The notes under the pieces were generated by a model. It saw only the letters and a list, made by a program, of their open reading frames with translations. It ran no database searches and was not told the DNA's origin. From Gloeocapsa sp. PCC 73106 (GTDB lineage: Bacteria; Cyanobacteriota; Cyanobacteriia; Cyanobacteriales; Gloeocapsaceae): a DNA stretch of 64,000 nt. Where the stretch lies: NCBI RefSeq assembly GCF_000332035.1, contig NZ_ALVY01000228.1, positions 54,111 through 118,110 on the forward strand. Direction: 5' to 3'. Every line of letters starts with the position of its first letter. Position 1 is the first letter of the stretch. This document shows positions 1 to 9,078 of the stretch, one piece after another. The position numbers and the translations under genes were made by a program.

Positions 1-294
1 GCTAATAAAATTGGTACTTACTCTTTATCTGTAATATGCAAGTATCACGATATTCCTTTTTATGTAGCAGCCCCCCTGTCTACGATAGATTTTGAGCTCA
101 ATGACGGGAGTCAAATCCCCATCGAAGAAAGAAACCCAGCAGAAATCTATCAAATTGGTGAGACAGTTATTTGTCCTGAGGGAATTGAATACTATAACCC
201 CGCTTTTGACGTTACCCCCGCAGCACTGATCACAGGAATCATCACCGAAAAAGGTACCGTTGAACCTCAAAACTTAGTAAAACTGTGTTATTAA
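1..294 (+). CDS. mtnA: S-methyl-5-thioribose-1-phosphate isomerase, C-terminal part
   Basis: This is the 3' end of a gene entering from the left edge; 97 residues are open in frame 1 up to TAA at 292. The stretch with NKIGTYSL, then [12 protein letters not shown] and IPIEERNP, is characteristic of the eIF2B-like isomerase MtnA, which converts methylthioribose-1-phosphate to methylthioribulose-1-phosphate in methionine salvage. The catalytic N-terminal and central parts lie outside the window. The stop overlaps the GTG start of the next gene by ten bases, suggesting co-transcription. The assignment rests on recalled family motifs and on the C-terminal third only. Confidence 0.85.
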   Translation, partial: ANKIGTYSLSVICKYHDIPFYVAAPLSTIDFELNDGSQIPIEERNPAEIYQIGETVICPEGIEYYNPAFDVTPAALITGIITEKGTVEPQNLVKLCY

Positions 295-1427
295 AACTTC
301 CTAAACCCCTGGTTTCCTGGATTATCCTCTGTGGAATTTTGAGCGGGTGTAACGGTAATCAAACCGCCGAGGGTATCTTTCGCCCTGATCCGGAGCTACA
401 AACTCCTACACCTGAGGTTACACAGGAGTTAACCATACCACAGGATTTTCCCCCAACTATTCCGATTTATCCTGAAGCCCAAATCAAGGCTATAGCCCCC
501 AACACAGGCGCTACCCAAGGACAAATTACCTGGGAGTCGACGGATCCGGTTAATCTGATTCAAAGCTACTATCAAGCAGAGTTGAGCGCAGCTGATTGGA
601 CTTTATCTACTAATGAGTCAGATTATAATTTCTTAGCCACCAAAGACAATCTCAAAGTACAACTATCTCTAAACCCATCTTCTCCCCTGACAGAGATAAT
701 TATCGCTTATCAAACTTCTGAAGACAACCAGAGTCAAACTCCCCCACCCTCACCAACTACGGTAATCAGTGATTTAGCCGATATACCTCCAAAACATCAG
801 CAATACGTACAAGACTTAGCTCAATTAGGTGTTTTTGGGGATTCTGATTGGGGAAGTAATCAAACTTTTGCCCCCAATCGCGTCATAACCCGCAGAGAAT
901 ACGCCCGTTGGCTTCTATCAGCCCATAATCTTCTCTATAGTGATACCCCCAGTCAACAAATTAGTTCGGTATCTCAAGCAACTCAACCCGCTTTTGAAGA
1001 TATACCCTTAACCGACTCCGATTTTTCAATTATTCAAGGTTTAGCCGAAGCGGGTATTATCCCATCGAGACTCACGGGTGATAGTAATGCTTTAAAATTC
1101 CTTCCTGATACTCCTCTAACTCGCGAAGATCTCATTACCTGGAAAGTTCCCCTCGACTATCGCAAAGCTTTGCCCCCTGTCTCTATCGAAGACATTAGAG
1201 AAACTTGGGGATTTCAAGACGTCAATATTATCGATCCTCGGGTACGACAAGCTTTATATATAGATGAACAGAATAGCGATCGCTCCAACGTCAGGCGCGC
1301 CTTTGGCTATACTACCCTATTTCAACCCAATAAACCCGTTACTCGTTCAGAAGCTGCCGCTGTACTCTGGTATTTTGGCTATCAAAACCAAGGTATTTCA
1401 GCGGCTGAATTCAACTCCAGAGGGTAA
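285..1427 (+). CDS. SLH-domain lipoprotein
   Basis: The predicted 380-residue envelope protein starts at a GTG that overlaps the end of mtnA. The N-terminus is a lipoprotein signal: basic and hydrophobic residues 1-18, then a lipobox LSGC with Cys22 as the expected lipidated residue. Residues about 40-150 are a Pro/Thr/Gln-rich stretch and a small globular region. From about residue 160 to the end lie three S-layer-homology-like segments with conserved endings ([30 protein letters not shown]). SLH domains bind cell-wall polymers, so the protein is probably anchored in a membrane and touching peptidoglycan. Its 3' end overlaps the convergent DUF29 gene by about 30 bases. The specific function is unknown. 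Confidence 0.8.
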   Translation: MLLKLPKPLVSWIILCGILSGCNGNQTAEGIFRPDPELQTPTPEVTQELTIPQDFPPTIPIYPEAQIKAIAPNTGATQGQITWESTDPVNLIQSYYQAELSAADWTLSTNESDYNFLATKDNLKVQLSLNPSSPLTEIIIAYQTSEDNQSQTPPPSPTTVISDLADIPPKHQQYVQDLAQLGVFGDSDWGSNQTFAPNRVITRREYARWLLSAHNLLYSDTPSQQISSVSQATQPAFEDIPLTDSDFSIIQGLAEAGIIPSRLTGDSNALKFLPDTPLTREDLITWKVPLDYRKALPPVSIEDIRETWGFQDVNIIDPRVRQALYIDEQNSDRSNVRRAFGYTTLFQPNKPVTRSEAAAVLWYFGYQNQGISAAEFNSRG

Positions 1428-1847
1428 ATAATTTGAGTTTAAAGCATCTTCAGGGGTAAAGGGAGGATTCTCTGGAAATGAACTGACAGATAAACCTGTT
1501 TCTGCTGCAGCTAATTCTCTAGCATCTTGATAGGATTGTGCAAAAACTTGGCGATAATAAGACCTTAAACTAGGACTCATTGCCAAAGATTCTTTGATTC
1601 TTTGACGATGTTCAACAATAGTAAATAACCAGGGTTGATACTGGTATTTAAGCAAGTGCATTAAGAGAATTCTTAAATTACTGGTAATCGCTCTTTTTTC
1701 GTTTTTACCCATATCTGTTATTTCTTCAACGAGATTAAATAGCTCAACTTCGTGAAATTTCTGAAGTTGTAATAACTTAGCGGTTGACTCAAGCCACAAA
1801 TAATAATCTTGATCATATAGATTTCTACTTTCTTGGCTTTCCAACAT
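1398..1847 (-). CDS. DUF29 family protein
   Basis: A small helical protein of the DUF29 family, which is very common in cyanobacteria and has no firmly known function. Features of the family are the opening YDQDYYLWLESTAKLL, a central EITDMGKNEKRAI segment and a LLMHLLKYQYQP helix. The open frame extends upstream to 1883, but the Met at 1847 (MLESQES) gives the usual family start, so I use it; this gives 149 residues. It converges on and overlaps the SLH lipoprotein gene. DUF29 genes are often multicopy and patchily distributed, so it may be accessory. Confidence 0.75.
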   Translation of the reverse strand: MLESQESRNLYDQDYYLWLESTAKLLQLQKFHEVELFNLVEEITDMGKNEKRAITSNLRILLMHLLKYQYQPWLFTIVEHRQRIKESLAMSPSLRSYYRQVFAQSYQDARELAAAETGLSVSSFPENPPFTPEDALNSNYLPSGVEFSR

Positions 1848-1915
1848 AGATAATTTTTTTCTAGATGTTATGATTTTGATCATAAGCCAAAAAACTACCC
1901 GCTTAATTTCATAAC

Positions 1916-3355
1916 ATGATTAATTGGCAAGCGATAAGCAAAGAATTGGAGCACAAACTCGGTAAAGATGGGGTAATCAAACGCAAAGAAGAGTTACTTA
2001 CCTATGAATGCGATGGTTTAACTAGTTATCGTCAACGCCCAGCTTTAGTCGTATTGCCCAGAAATACCGAAGAAGTAGCCACGGTAGTTAAATTATGTCA
2101 TGAGCGGGGAATTTCCTGGGTAGCTAGAGGTGCGGGTACGGGTTTATCGGGGGGTGCTTTACCGGTAGAAGAATGCGTGTTAATCGTCACCGCGCGTATG
2201 AAACAAATAATTAAATTAGATGTAGAGAATCAACTGGTAGTAGTGCAACCAGGAGTAATAAATAATTGGGTGACACAAGCTGTTAGTGGAGCCGGATTTT
2301 ATTACGCTCCCGACCCCTCAAGTCAGATTATCTGCTCCATCGGTGGTAACGTCGCCGAGAATTCCGGAGGAGTGCATTGTCTCAAATACGGTGTTACTAC
2401 TAACCATGTTTTGGGCTTGAAATTAGTGATTCCTGATGGTTCCATTGTAGATGTAGGTGGCGTCTTACCAGAGGTCCCTGGCTACGACTTAACTGGTTTA
2501 TTCGTAGGATCTGAAGGAACTTTGGGTATTGCTACAGAAATAACCCTACGTATTCTCAAGACTCCTGAATCTATCTGTGTCTTACTAGCTGATTTTAACA
2601 GTGTTGAAGCAGCAGGAAGATCTGTAGCCGAGATTATCAACGCAGGAATTATTCCCGCGGGGATGGAGATCATGGATAATTTGAGTATCAACGCCGTGGA
2701 GGATGTAGTAGCTACAGGTTGTTATCCTCGAGATGCGGCGGCTATTTTACTGGTAGAACTTGATGGCTCAGAGGTAGAGGTAGGGAGCAATAAACAGAGA
2801 GTAGCCGCGATTTGCACCCAAAACGGAGCCAGAAGCATCACCAGGGCTAATGACGCCGAAACTCGTCTCAAACTTTGGAAAGGACGTAAAGCTGCTTTTG
2901 CTGCTGCAGGAAAAATTAGCCCCAATTATTTTGTCCAAGATGGAGTGATTCCTCGTACCCAATTAGTACAAGTGTTAGAGGAAATTAACGCACTGAGTCA
3001 AGAATACGGTTATCGTATCGCTAACGTATTTCATGCGGGAGACGGGAATCTGCACCCTTTAATTCTCTACGATCACAAAATACCTGGCGCTTGGGAAAGG
3101 GTAGAAGAGTTGGGGGGAGAAATACTTAAGCTCTGCGTTAAAGTAGGGGGTAGTATTTCCGGTGAACATGGTATCGGTGCCGACAAAAAGTGTTATATGA
3201 GTGATATGTTTAGCGAAGCCGACTTAGAAACCATGCAGTATATTCGTACTGTATTCAATCCTGATGGCTTAGCGAATCCCGGTAAAATCTTCCCCACACC
3301 CCGTACTTGTGGAGAAGGGGCGAGGAAACAAATACCAGGAGTACCCTTATTCTGA
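1916..3355 (+). CDS. glcD: Glycolate dehydrogenase FAD subunit GlcD
   Basis: The 479-residue FAD-linked oxidase oxidises glycolate to glyoxylate in cyanobacterial photorespiration, acting with GlcE and GlcF. The PCMH-type FAD-binding domain covers about residues 37-215 and includes RGAGTGLSGG at 71-80 and FVGSEGTLGIATE. The C-terminal cap carries HAGDGNLHP and GEHGIG (about 416-421), both standard in this family. The start has its own short upstream region and is divergent from the DUF29 gene. The partner subunits glcE and glcF lie on the opposite strand about 2.5 kb away. A related lactate or other 2-hydroxyacid specificity cannot be excluded from sequence. Confidence 0.9.
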   Translation: MINWQAISKELEHKLGKDGVIKRKEELLTYECDGLTSYRQRPALVVLPRNTEEVATVVKLCHERGISWVARGAGTGLSGGALPVEECVLIVTARMKQIIKLDVENQLVVVQPGVINNWVTQAVSGAGFYYAPDPSSQIICSIGGNVAENSGGVHCLKYGVTTNHVLGLKLVIPDGSIVDVGGVLPEVPGYDLTGLFVGSEGTLGIATEITLRILKTPESICVLLADFNSVEAAGRSVAEIINAGIIPAGMEIMDNLSINAVEDVVATGCYPRDAAAILLVELDGSEVEVGSNKQRVAAICTQNGARSITRANDAETRLKLWKGRKAAFAAAGKISPNYFVQDGVIPRTQLVQVLEEINALSQEYGYRIANVFHAGDGNLHPLILYDHKIPGAWERVEELGGEILKLCVKVGGSISGEHGIGADKKCYMSDMFSEADLETMQYIRTVFNPDGLANPGKIFPTPRTCGEGARKQIPGVPLF

Positions 3356-3445
3356 AGATCGCGATCGCCAGTAGTGCTTGAGATTTGGCTCGCTGCAAAC
3401 GTGGTAGGATAATATACTGTATCACTATAATAGTTTTTCCTCACT

Positions 3446-4870
3446 ATGAATCTTGATTATGATTTGGTGGTCATCGGCGGTGGTTCCGGTGGTCTAGTCG
3501 TGGCTAGCGCTTCGGCTCAACTGAAAGCTAAAGTCGCTCTGGTAGAGAAAGATCGCCTCGGTGGGGACTGTCTTTGGTACGGTTGTGTACCGAGTAAAGC
3601 TTTGATTCAGACCGGACGCGTTGCTTATGCGCTTAAACAGAGTTCCCGTTTTGGTATTCACACTAGCGATCAGAAGGTCGATTTTGCCCAGGTAATGAGT
3701 TACGTCCAACAAGTTATCTCTCAGATAGAACCCCAAGACTCTCCTACTAGATTTACCAGTTTAGGAGTAGAGGTAATTTTTGGTTCGGGGGAATTTAGCG
3801 ATTCGAACACATTTGTAGTCAATGACAGAAAACTTAAAGCCAGGGCTTTTGTTATCGCTACAGGATCCCGTCCCGCTATTCCCGCTATTGCTGGACTTTC
3901 CGAGGCGGGTTATCTTACTAATGAACAGATATTTTCCCTAAGTCAACTTCCTCCATCTCTAGCAGTTATCGGTGGAGGACCAATCGGCTGTGAATTGGGA
4001 CAAACTTTATATCGCTTGGGTAGCAAAGTTACTATTATTCACTCTCAATCTCAGATTTTACCAAGAGAAGATCCAGAAGCGGCAGAGATATTAGAACGAC
4101 AATTTAGACAAGAAGGTATTAATATTCTCAAAAATACTCAAATAGAGCGAGTGGAATTGGTCGAAGGACAAAAAAGGTTGCACACAAAATCAAGCACGAT
4201 TGACGTCGCTGAAATTTTAGTAGCTACAGGAAGAAGTCCTAATTTAGAGTCCTTGAATCTAAATGCAGCTAGAGTAGCATTCGACGCTAAGGGTATTCAA
4301 GTTAATCAGAAATTGCAAACCACTAATCCCAAAATCTATGCTTGTGGTGACGTAATTGGCGGGTATCAGTTTACTCACGTTGCTTCCCATGAAGCTACAG
4401 TAGTGATTAAAAATGCTCTCTTTTTTCCTGTGAATAAAATTGACTATCGCGTGATTCCCTGGGCGACTTTTACCGATCCAGAGATAGCGCGAGTGGGTTT
4501 GACTGAAACTGAGGCGCGTCAACGCTATGGTCAAGATATCTACGTGCTTAAACACGCTTTCACTGATGTCGATCGCGCCCAAACCGAAGGCGCTACTTTA
4601 GGCTTTTGCAAGATTATCACTCGCAGTAACGGCAAGATTCTCGGTGCTCAACTGGTGGGGACATCTGCAGGAGAGTTAATTTCTGAAATAGTTCTGGCTA
4701 TGTCTAAGGGTTTAAAAGTTGCGGATCTTACTGGTATTCATATCTACCCCACTCTAGGCGAGGTTAATAGTAAAGCGGCACTTAGTTTCACTAAACAAAA
4801 ATACGCGCGTAATCTGCGTTTACAGGGCTATTTAAGGCAGTTTTTTAACTGGCGCAGAAGATTAGGCTAG
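3446..4870 (+). CDS. MerA-like pyridine nucleotide-disulfide oxidoreductase
   Basis: A 474-residue two-dinucleotide-fold flavoprotein. The N-terminal FAD motif (VVIGGGSGG) is followed by the redox-active pair Cys42/Cys47 in GGDCLWYGCVPSK. A second GGGPIGCELG motif binds NAD(P)H, ACGDVIGG contacts FAD, and a dimerisation domain closes the protein. In the interface motif HIYPTLGE a Tyr stands where dihydrolipoamide dehydrogenases carry the catalytic His, as in mercuric reductases. The N-terminal metal-binding domain and the C-terminal Cys pair of true MerA are both absent (the end is NWRRRLG), so mercury reduction is doubtful. Databases usually call such cyanobacterial proteins mercuric reductase. 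The natural substrate is unknown. Confidence 0.8.
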   Translation: MNLDYDLVVIGGGSGGLVVASASAQLKAKVALVEKDRLGGDCLWYGCVPSKALIQTGRVAYALKQSSRFGIHTSDQKVDFAQVMSYVQQVISQIEPQDSPTRFTSLGVEVIFGSGEFSDSNTFVVNDRKLKARAFVIATGSRPAIPAIAGLSEAGYLTNEQIFSLSQLPPSLAVIGGGPIGCELGQTLYRLGSKVTIIHSQSQILPREDPEAAEILERQFRQEGINILKNTQIERVELVEGQKRLHTKSSTIDVAEILVATGRSPNLESLNLNAARVAFDAKGIQVNQKLQTTNPKIYACGDVIGGYQFTHVASHEATVVIKNALFFPVNKIDYRVIPWATFTDPEIARVGLTETEARQRYGQDIYVLKHAFTDVDRAQTEGATLGFCKIITRSNGKILGAQLVGTSAGELISEIVLAMSKGLKVADLTGIHIYPTLGEVNSKAALSFTKQKYARNLRLQGYLRQFFNWRRRLG

Positions 4871-4960
4871 TAGTAGTATTTTATTTTACTGTTTTTGAGC
4901 TATTTGTCCCCAAATGTCTTTTTAAGATTATCAATTTAACTCTCCATCAAAAACTGCACA

Positions 4961-5404
4961 CTATAACCATGATTCTAAGGGAAAAGGTTGTGCTTGATAA
5001 ATTCTGCTAAAATCGCTATCGGCAGAAACAACGATGAGATGGTGCTGAATTGCTGTTGCTGCAATCCAGAGATCGTGATCATCAAACCCCAAATCCCCAA
5101 GGCTTGTACTTCGCCGCTTACTTTTATCTTTGGGAGCAAAATGATTAAACACTGCGACTTTAAGTTGACTGTAGAGAATGGCTGTTTCTTCATCAATAAA
5201 GTATAGGTCAACATTCATTAAGAAAGCTTGAACAGCGAGAAGATTTTTGACTTTTTGTTCTGATTTTTCAGTCATGTACAGCAGTTCAGCATAGGTGATG
5301 ATGCTAATACCGATTTCGTTAGAAGAACGAGATTGCAAAGCGGCAATAGCTTTCGGGTTGTTATTAATGATATAGCTACAGTGGTTGGTATCAATAAGAT
5401 ACAT
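4961..5404 (-). CDS. vapC: PIN-domain ribonuclease toxin (VapC type)
   Basis: A 147-residue PIN-domain protein, the usual toxin of VapBC modules, which cleaves RNA using a magnesium-binding acidic cluster. The expected acids are visible: Asp5 in LIDTNH, Glu40 in YAEL, Asp108/109/111 in the DDHDLWIAATA segment, and Asp129/131 in SADSDF. It follows its putative antitoxin by eight bases, the normal VapBC layout. No truncation is seen and all catalytic positions appear intact, so it is probably functional. The RNA target cannot be read from sequence. Confidence 0.85.
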   Translation of the reverse strand: MYLIDTNHCSYIINNNPKAIAALQSRSSNEIGISIITYAELLYMTEKSEQKVKNLLAVQAFLMNVDLYFIDEETAILYSQLKVAVFNHFAPKDKSKRRSTSLGDLGFDDHDLWIAATAIQHHLIVVSADSDFSRIYQAQPFPLESWL

Positions 5405-5412
5405 AACAAGAA

Positions 5413-5682
5413 TCAGAATTTAGCTAAGGAACGAGTTTCATAAGCCAACTGAAGACACTCTTCCAAGTCGTCACCTTGCCAAGTTCCGGCGAACTTTAGT
5501 AGATCGCCTGCTTTGTTTCCTCGTTTAATTGGCGTTAGTCGACGAAGTGAGGGTTGATTGACGATATCATTCTTGAGCTGGAGGGACTCTAGGAAATCGC
5601 TGACTAGAGAAAGTTGGTCAGGTGGGAGTTGGGTTAATTGTTGTTCGATTTTTTGACGGATTTCTAAAAAAGTCATAAGCAT
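5413..5682 (-). CDS. VapB-like antitoxin
   Basis: An 89-residue protein directly upstream of the PIN toxin and on the same strand. The N-terminal half is a predicted helical region (EIRQKIEQQLTQLPPDQLSLVSDF). The C-terminal half has LKFAGTWQGDDLEECL, a string that recurs in cyanobacterial antitoxins paired with PIN toxins. It is expected to neutralise the toxin and repress its own promoter. Two ATG codons two residues apart (5682 and 5676) are both possible starts behind AGGTAGAG. The role is inferred mainly from position, since the family is poorly characterised. Confidence 0.7.
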   Translation of the reverse strand: MLMTFLEIRQKIEQQLTQLPPDQLSLVSDFLESLQLKNDIVNQPSLRRLTPIKRGNKAGDLLKFAGTWQGDDLEECLQLAYETRSLAKF

Positions 5683-5860
5683 CTCTACCTGGGAAAACCT
5701 TGAGAAATTCGGGAACTACCTTCATTATGAAATAACCATCAATTTCAAGCAGACAACGCTCTCGATATTCAGAGATGATCGCTTCATCAAGAGCTTGGAG
5801 AAGCTTACTTAAGCTATCACGATAACCTGAGAGGAGAACAATAAATAGGCGATCGCTCTT
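5618..5860 (-). pseudogene. Open frame upstream of VapB-like gene, possible gene remnant
   Basis: On the minus strand a frame of about 81 codons stays open (SDRLFIVLLSGYRDSLSKLL, then EAIISEYRERCLLEIDGYFIMK) and ends inside the antitoxin gene at 5618. It has no ATG near its beginning and only an internal ATG. The translated string looks protein-like, so it may be the decayed end of an older gene. Confidence 0.3.
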
Positions 5861-5864
5861 TTAG

Positions 5865-7196
5865 CTAGGTGTTTAAAGAACAGCCTCTGATCGAGTAATC
5901 TAGTAACTCCATCGGATGTAGAATTGTTATCTTTTGATCTTGCAGTTGTAAGTGTTTCTGGATTTGCAGAGAACAACCTGGATTAGCAGAAACGATCGCC
6001 CTGGCGCCAGTATTGAGGAGATTGGTGACCTTTTGTTTTCCCAGTTCATTGGCTACCTCTGGTTGGAGCATATTATATACTCCCGCACTCCCACAACAAA
6101 GAGCCGCGTCTAGAGGTTCTCTGAGTTTAACTCCCGGGATTTTCTGCAACAAGCGACGGGGTTGGACACTAATTTTTTGTCCGTGGAGCAGATGACAAGC
6201 GTCTTGATAAACCAAGGTCAACTCTCCTGATGTTACCGGTAGTAGAGGCGAGATTAAACCAACAGAATCTAGAAATTCCTGAACATCTTGGACTTGGGAT
6301 GCAAAATACTCGGCTTTTTCCTTATATTCAGGGTCACCAGCGAGAATATGTCCGTATTCCTTGAGTGTATGTCCACAACCTGCGGCGTTGATGATGATCG
6401 CATCTACTTCTGTAGCTGAAAAACTGTCGATCATTTGTCTAGCTAAAGCTTGGGCTTGTGCTTCTTGTCCTTGGTGAGCGGGTAGAGCAGCGCAACAGCC
6501 TTGAGTTTTGGGTATGACTACCTCGCAACCGTTGGCAGTTAGAACTCTAATCGTTGCTTGATTAACTTCGGAAAAGAAAAAGCGTTGTACACAGCCCAAA
6601 ACCATACCCACGCGGTAGCGTTTCTCTGTTTGCGCAGGAATTACCAGAGGATAATCCTGAGTTAAACTGGATAATTTGATACTCGGTAGGATTGACTCCA
6701 TAGCGGCTAGACGAGGGGAGAGCTTTTGGAGTATACCCGTAGTTCTGATTAGTTTAGATAAACCCAATCCCTGGTATAGCCAGAGAAAAGGTAATAGTAA
6801 TTGTAGGCGCCTAGGATAGGGAAAGAGATTAAAAATCAGAAATCTGATGAGGCGATCGCCTAGGCTACGAGGCTGATTTCTTTCGACTTGGGGACGAGTT
6901 GCGGCGATTAATTGATCATATTGTACTCCCGATGGGCAAGTACTGACACAAGCTAAACAACCCAGACAAGAGTCAAAATGTTCTGTAGTCGCGGAATTTA
7001 AAGCTATTGTTCCCTCGTTAATTGCATTCATCAGGTAGATACGTCCTCGGGGTGAGTCCATTTCTTTACCGATAACGCGATAGGAAGGACAAGTGGACAA
7101 ACAAAAGCCACAGTGAACACAAGCGTCGATTAGTTCTGGTTGTGGAGGATTTTTGTCGTCAAAACCCTTGATACTTTCTACAGAGTTGGTTGTCAT
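5865..7196 (-). CDS. glcF: Glycolate dehydrogenase iron-sulfur subunit GlcF
   Basis: A 443-residue iron-sulfur protein that passes electrons from the FAD subunits. Two ferredoxin-type clusters are ligated by Cys26/29/32/36 (CVHCGFCLSTC) and Cys77/80/83/87 (CLGCLACVSTC). Two CCG domains follow, with QGCCAALPAHQG and later CHLLHGQ and CCGSAG. This is the arrangement of GlcF and related heterodisulfide-reductase-like subunits. It starts 14 bases after the end of glcE, so the two are co-transcribed. A degenerate open frame lies between its stop and the VapB gene downstream. Confidence 0.92.
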   Translation of the reverse strand: MTTNSVESIKGFDDKNPPQPELIDACVHCGFCLSTCPSYRVIGKEMDSPRGRIYLMNAINEGTIALNSATTEHFDSCLGCLACVSTCPSGVQYDQLIAATRPQVERNQPRSLGDRLIRFLIFNLFPYPRRLQLLLPFLWLYQGLGLSKLIRTTGILQKLSPRLAAMESILPSIKLSSLTQDYPLVIPAQTEKRYRVGMVLGCVQRFFFSEVNQATIRVLTANGCEVVIPKTQGCCAALPAHQGQEAQAQALARQMIDSFSATEVDAIIINAAGCGHTLKEYGHILAGDPEYKEKAEYFASQVQDVQEFLDSVGLISPLLPVTSGELTLVYQDACHLLHGQKISVQPRRLLQKIPGVKLREPLDAALCCGSAGVYNMLQPEVANELGKQKVTNLLNTGARAIVSANPGCSLQIQKHLQLQDQKITILHPMELLDYSIRGCSLNT

Positions 7197-7210
7197 AAGT
7201 TATTGTTTAG

Positions 7211-8464
7211 TTAAATCTTTCCGAGAAAACGACCAGGATTAAGCAGAGAATGAGGGTCAAATTGGTGTTTAATTTTCTCCATCAGAGTTAAAGCGTTACC
7301 CGTGTAGCCCCAAACGTCCATATTTTCTTTATAAATATTGGGTGCGCCCAGTATAGTCAAAAACCCCTGTCTTTGTTGACAAGCTAATCTAAGTTGCTCA
7401 ACTTGAGTCGTTGAGTTGACCTGATTTAGTATTAGTTTTCCTAAGCCACTACCCAAGTGAATCGTTACTAAGCTTTCATCTGGGCAGATTTGCAGAAAAT
7501 CGTGAGCGCATTGAGGTAATATACCTATTTTACAGCTTATTGCCGACGAATCAAAGGTATTGCTGGTGATTTTTGCCAATTGTTGCCATAGATTAACTTC
7601 GGCATCATCCTGGTAGGTTTGGTAAGATAAGTTCAATTCATGAGCTAAATTTTTTAGTTGTTCGCTTTGGGCGAGGACGCTAGGCGCAATGGTTTGACAG
7701 CGCAGGATTAAACCGGTTCCTTTGCCAATTTCTAGCTTTTCTACCAAAAATGCCGAAATTAAATCGAAAACCGTGGGTGTGAGATTAGAGTAGAAGATGG
7801 AGCGACTAGCTTGGGCGATCGCCTCAGAGTCTCCTGTAAGTATAAAAGTGGTAGAAGCCTCTGGAACAGGATACAATCGCAGAGTAACTTCAGAGATAAC
7901 ACCCAAAGTTCCATAAGATCCGGTAAATAATTTCATCAGGTCATAACCCGCTACGTTTTTAACGACTCTACCTCCTGCTTTAGCGATAGTACCGTCAGCG
8001 CGCACAAAGGTTACACCCAATAGTAAATCCCTGACTCCTCCATAACGTTGTCTCCAGCTACCGGAGTCTGCAGTGGCGATGATACCACCGATAGTAGCAG
8101 TGTCGGGATAGGCGGGATCTAAGGGTAAAAACTGTCCCTCTTTCCTTAGTATTTGTTGTAAATCAGCTAATTTAACCCCCGCTTCTACAGTTAAGGTTAA
8201 ATCGCCTGTGGCGTGGGCAACAACGCGGTTAAGATTTTGGGTACTAACTACTAACTCGAGGGGTTGCTTGACTAGTCCACCCCAATGGAGTTTACTGCCA
8301 TTGCCGCAGATTAAAAGAGGATATTGGGCGGAGCGAAGGGTTTCACTTAAAGCAAGTTGATCCTGTGGAGCGATCCAATAGGGGGTTTGGGCTACGTTAG
8401 AGGTTCGTTGAATTTTATCTCGCCAAGTGGGCTCGAGTTGTTCCCAAGGGATCGCGTTGGTCAT
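7211..8464 (-). CDS. glcE: Glycolate dehydrogenase FAD-binding subunit GlcE
   Basis: An FAD-linked oxidase subunit of about 417 residues that completes the GlcDEF complex. The FAD-binding part contains GNGSKLHWGG and the SYGTLGVISEVTLRL string, and the protein ends in NPGRFLGKI. The open frame runs upstream to 8530, but the ATG at 8464 overlaps the preceding gene's stop in an ATGA configuration and gives the family start MTNAIPW, so I chose it. Translational coupling to the DUF3318 gene is therefore likely. Confidence 0.9.
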   Translation of the reverse strand: MTNAIPWEQLEPTWRDKIQRTSNVAQTPYWIAPQDQLALSETLRSAQYPLLICGNGSKLHWGGLVKQPLELVVSTQNLNRVVAHATGDLTLTVEAGVKLADLQQILRKEGQFLPLDPAYPDTATIGGIIATADSGSWRQRYGGVRDLLLGVTFVRADGTIAKAGGRVVKNVAGYDLMKLFTGSYGTLGVISEVTLRLYPVPEASTTFILTGDSEAIAQASRSIFYSNLTPTVFDLISAFLVEKLEIGKGTGLILRCQTIAPSVLAQSEQLKNLAHELNLSYQTYQDDAEVNLWQQLAKITSNTFDSSAISCKIGILPQCAHDFLQICPDESLVTIHLGSGLGKLILNQVNSTTQVEQLRLACQQRQGFLTILGAPNIYKENMDVWGYTGNALTLMEKIKHQFDPHSLLNPGRFLGKI

Positions 8465-9072
8465 TGTTTTTTCAAGTTTTCCGGTACACCCACAGGAGAA
8501 AGATTGCCAATGACTTTGAGATTTTGACAACGAATCAATTCAACAAAGCTTAAGGAAGGACGATTTTCTAACTGAGGTAGAGCTTCTATGGCTGATAGTA
8601 AACTTTTGGCGGCGTCTACCTCGGTATAACCGCGTCTTTGGGAGATTTTTAACGCTTTTTCATCGGCTTCTAACTGTTTGCTTAGACTCTGGTTATCGCG
8701 CCAAATTTGTCTGATGGCGATCGCGGTTAAACTACCTGCGACGATTATTCCTACTGTGTCTTTTTGAATAATTTGTAAAGTTAAACCAGCTAAACCAGCT
8801 AGGGTGATTCCTTGATAGAGGTTGGGTTTGAACCATTGAATACCCAGAATGTTACTCACTGTGGCTAATAATAGTAGATCTCTTTCTCCCCGTGAAAGTA
8901 ATCGCCACAGGTCAAAATTTATATATATAGGGCGACTAGCTTGATTCCAAGGCTTCGGTACAGGAGCGTCAATTACTTGGCTTTGTTGGGGTTTATTGAT
9001 GATTCGCGTAAACATACGCCCTGAAGCGGGCATTAGATCGAGTAGATGGGTAATTTCTTGATCTAGATTCAT
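8461..9072 (-). CDS. DUF3318 conserved cyanobacterial membrane protein
   Basis: A 203-residue protein recognisable as the cyanobacterial DUF3318 family, of unknown function. It opens with MNLDQEITHLLDLMPASGRM, followed by the RPIYINFDLWRLLSRGERDLLLL segment; two hydrophobic stretches (about residues 75-95 and 100-125) are probable membrane segments. Charged helices follow. It lies between lysC (six bases upstream) and glcE (ATGA overlap), inside one unit. The co-transcription does not by itself define a role. Confidence 0.75.
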   Translation of the reverse strand: MNLDQEITHLLDLMPASGRMFTRIINKPQQSQVIDAPVPKPWNQASRPIYINFDLWRLLSRGERDLLLLATVSNILGIQWFKPNLYQGITLAGLAGLTLQIIQKDTVGIIVAGSLTAIAIRQIWRDNQSLSKQLEADEKALKISQRRGYTEVDAAKSLLSAIEALPQLENRPSLSFVELIRCQNLKVIGNLSPVGVPENLKKQ

Positions 9073-9078
9073 TGTTCT

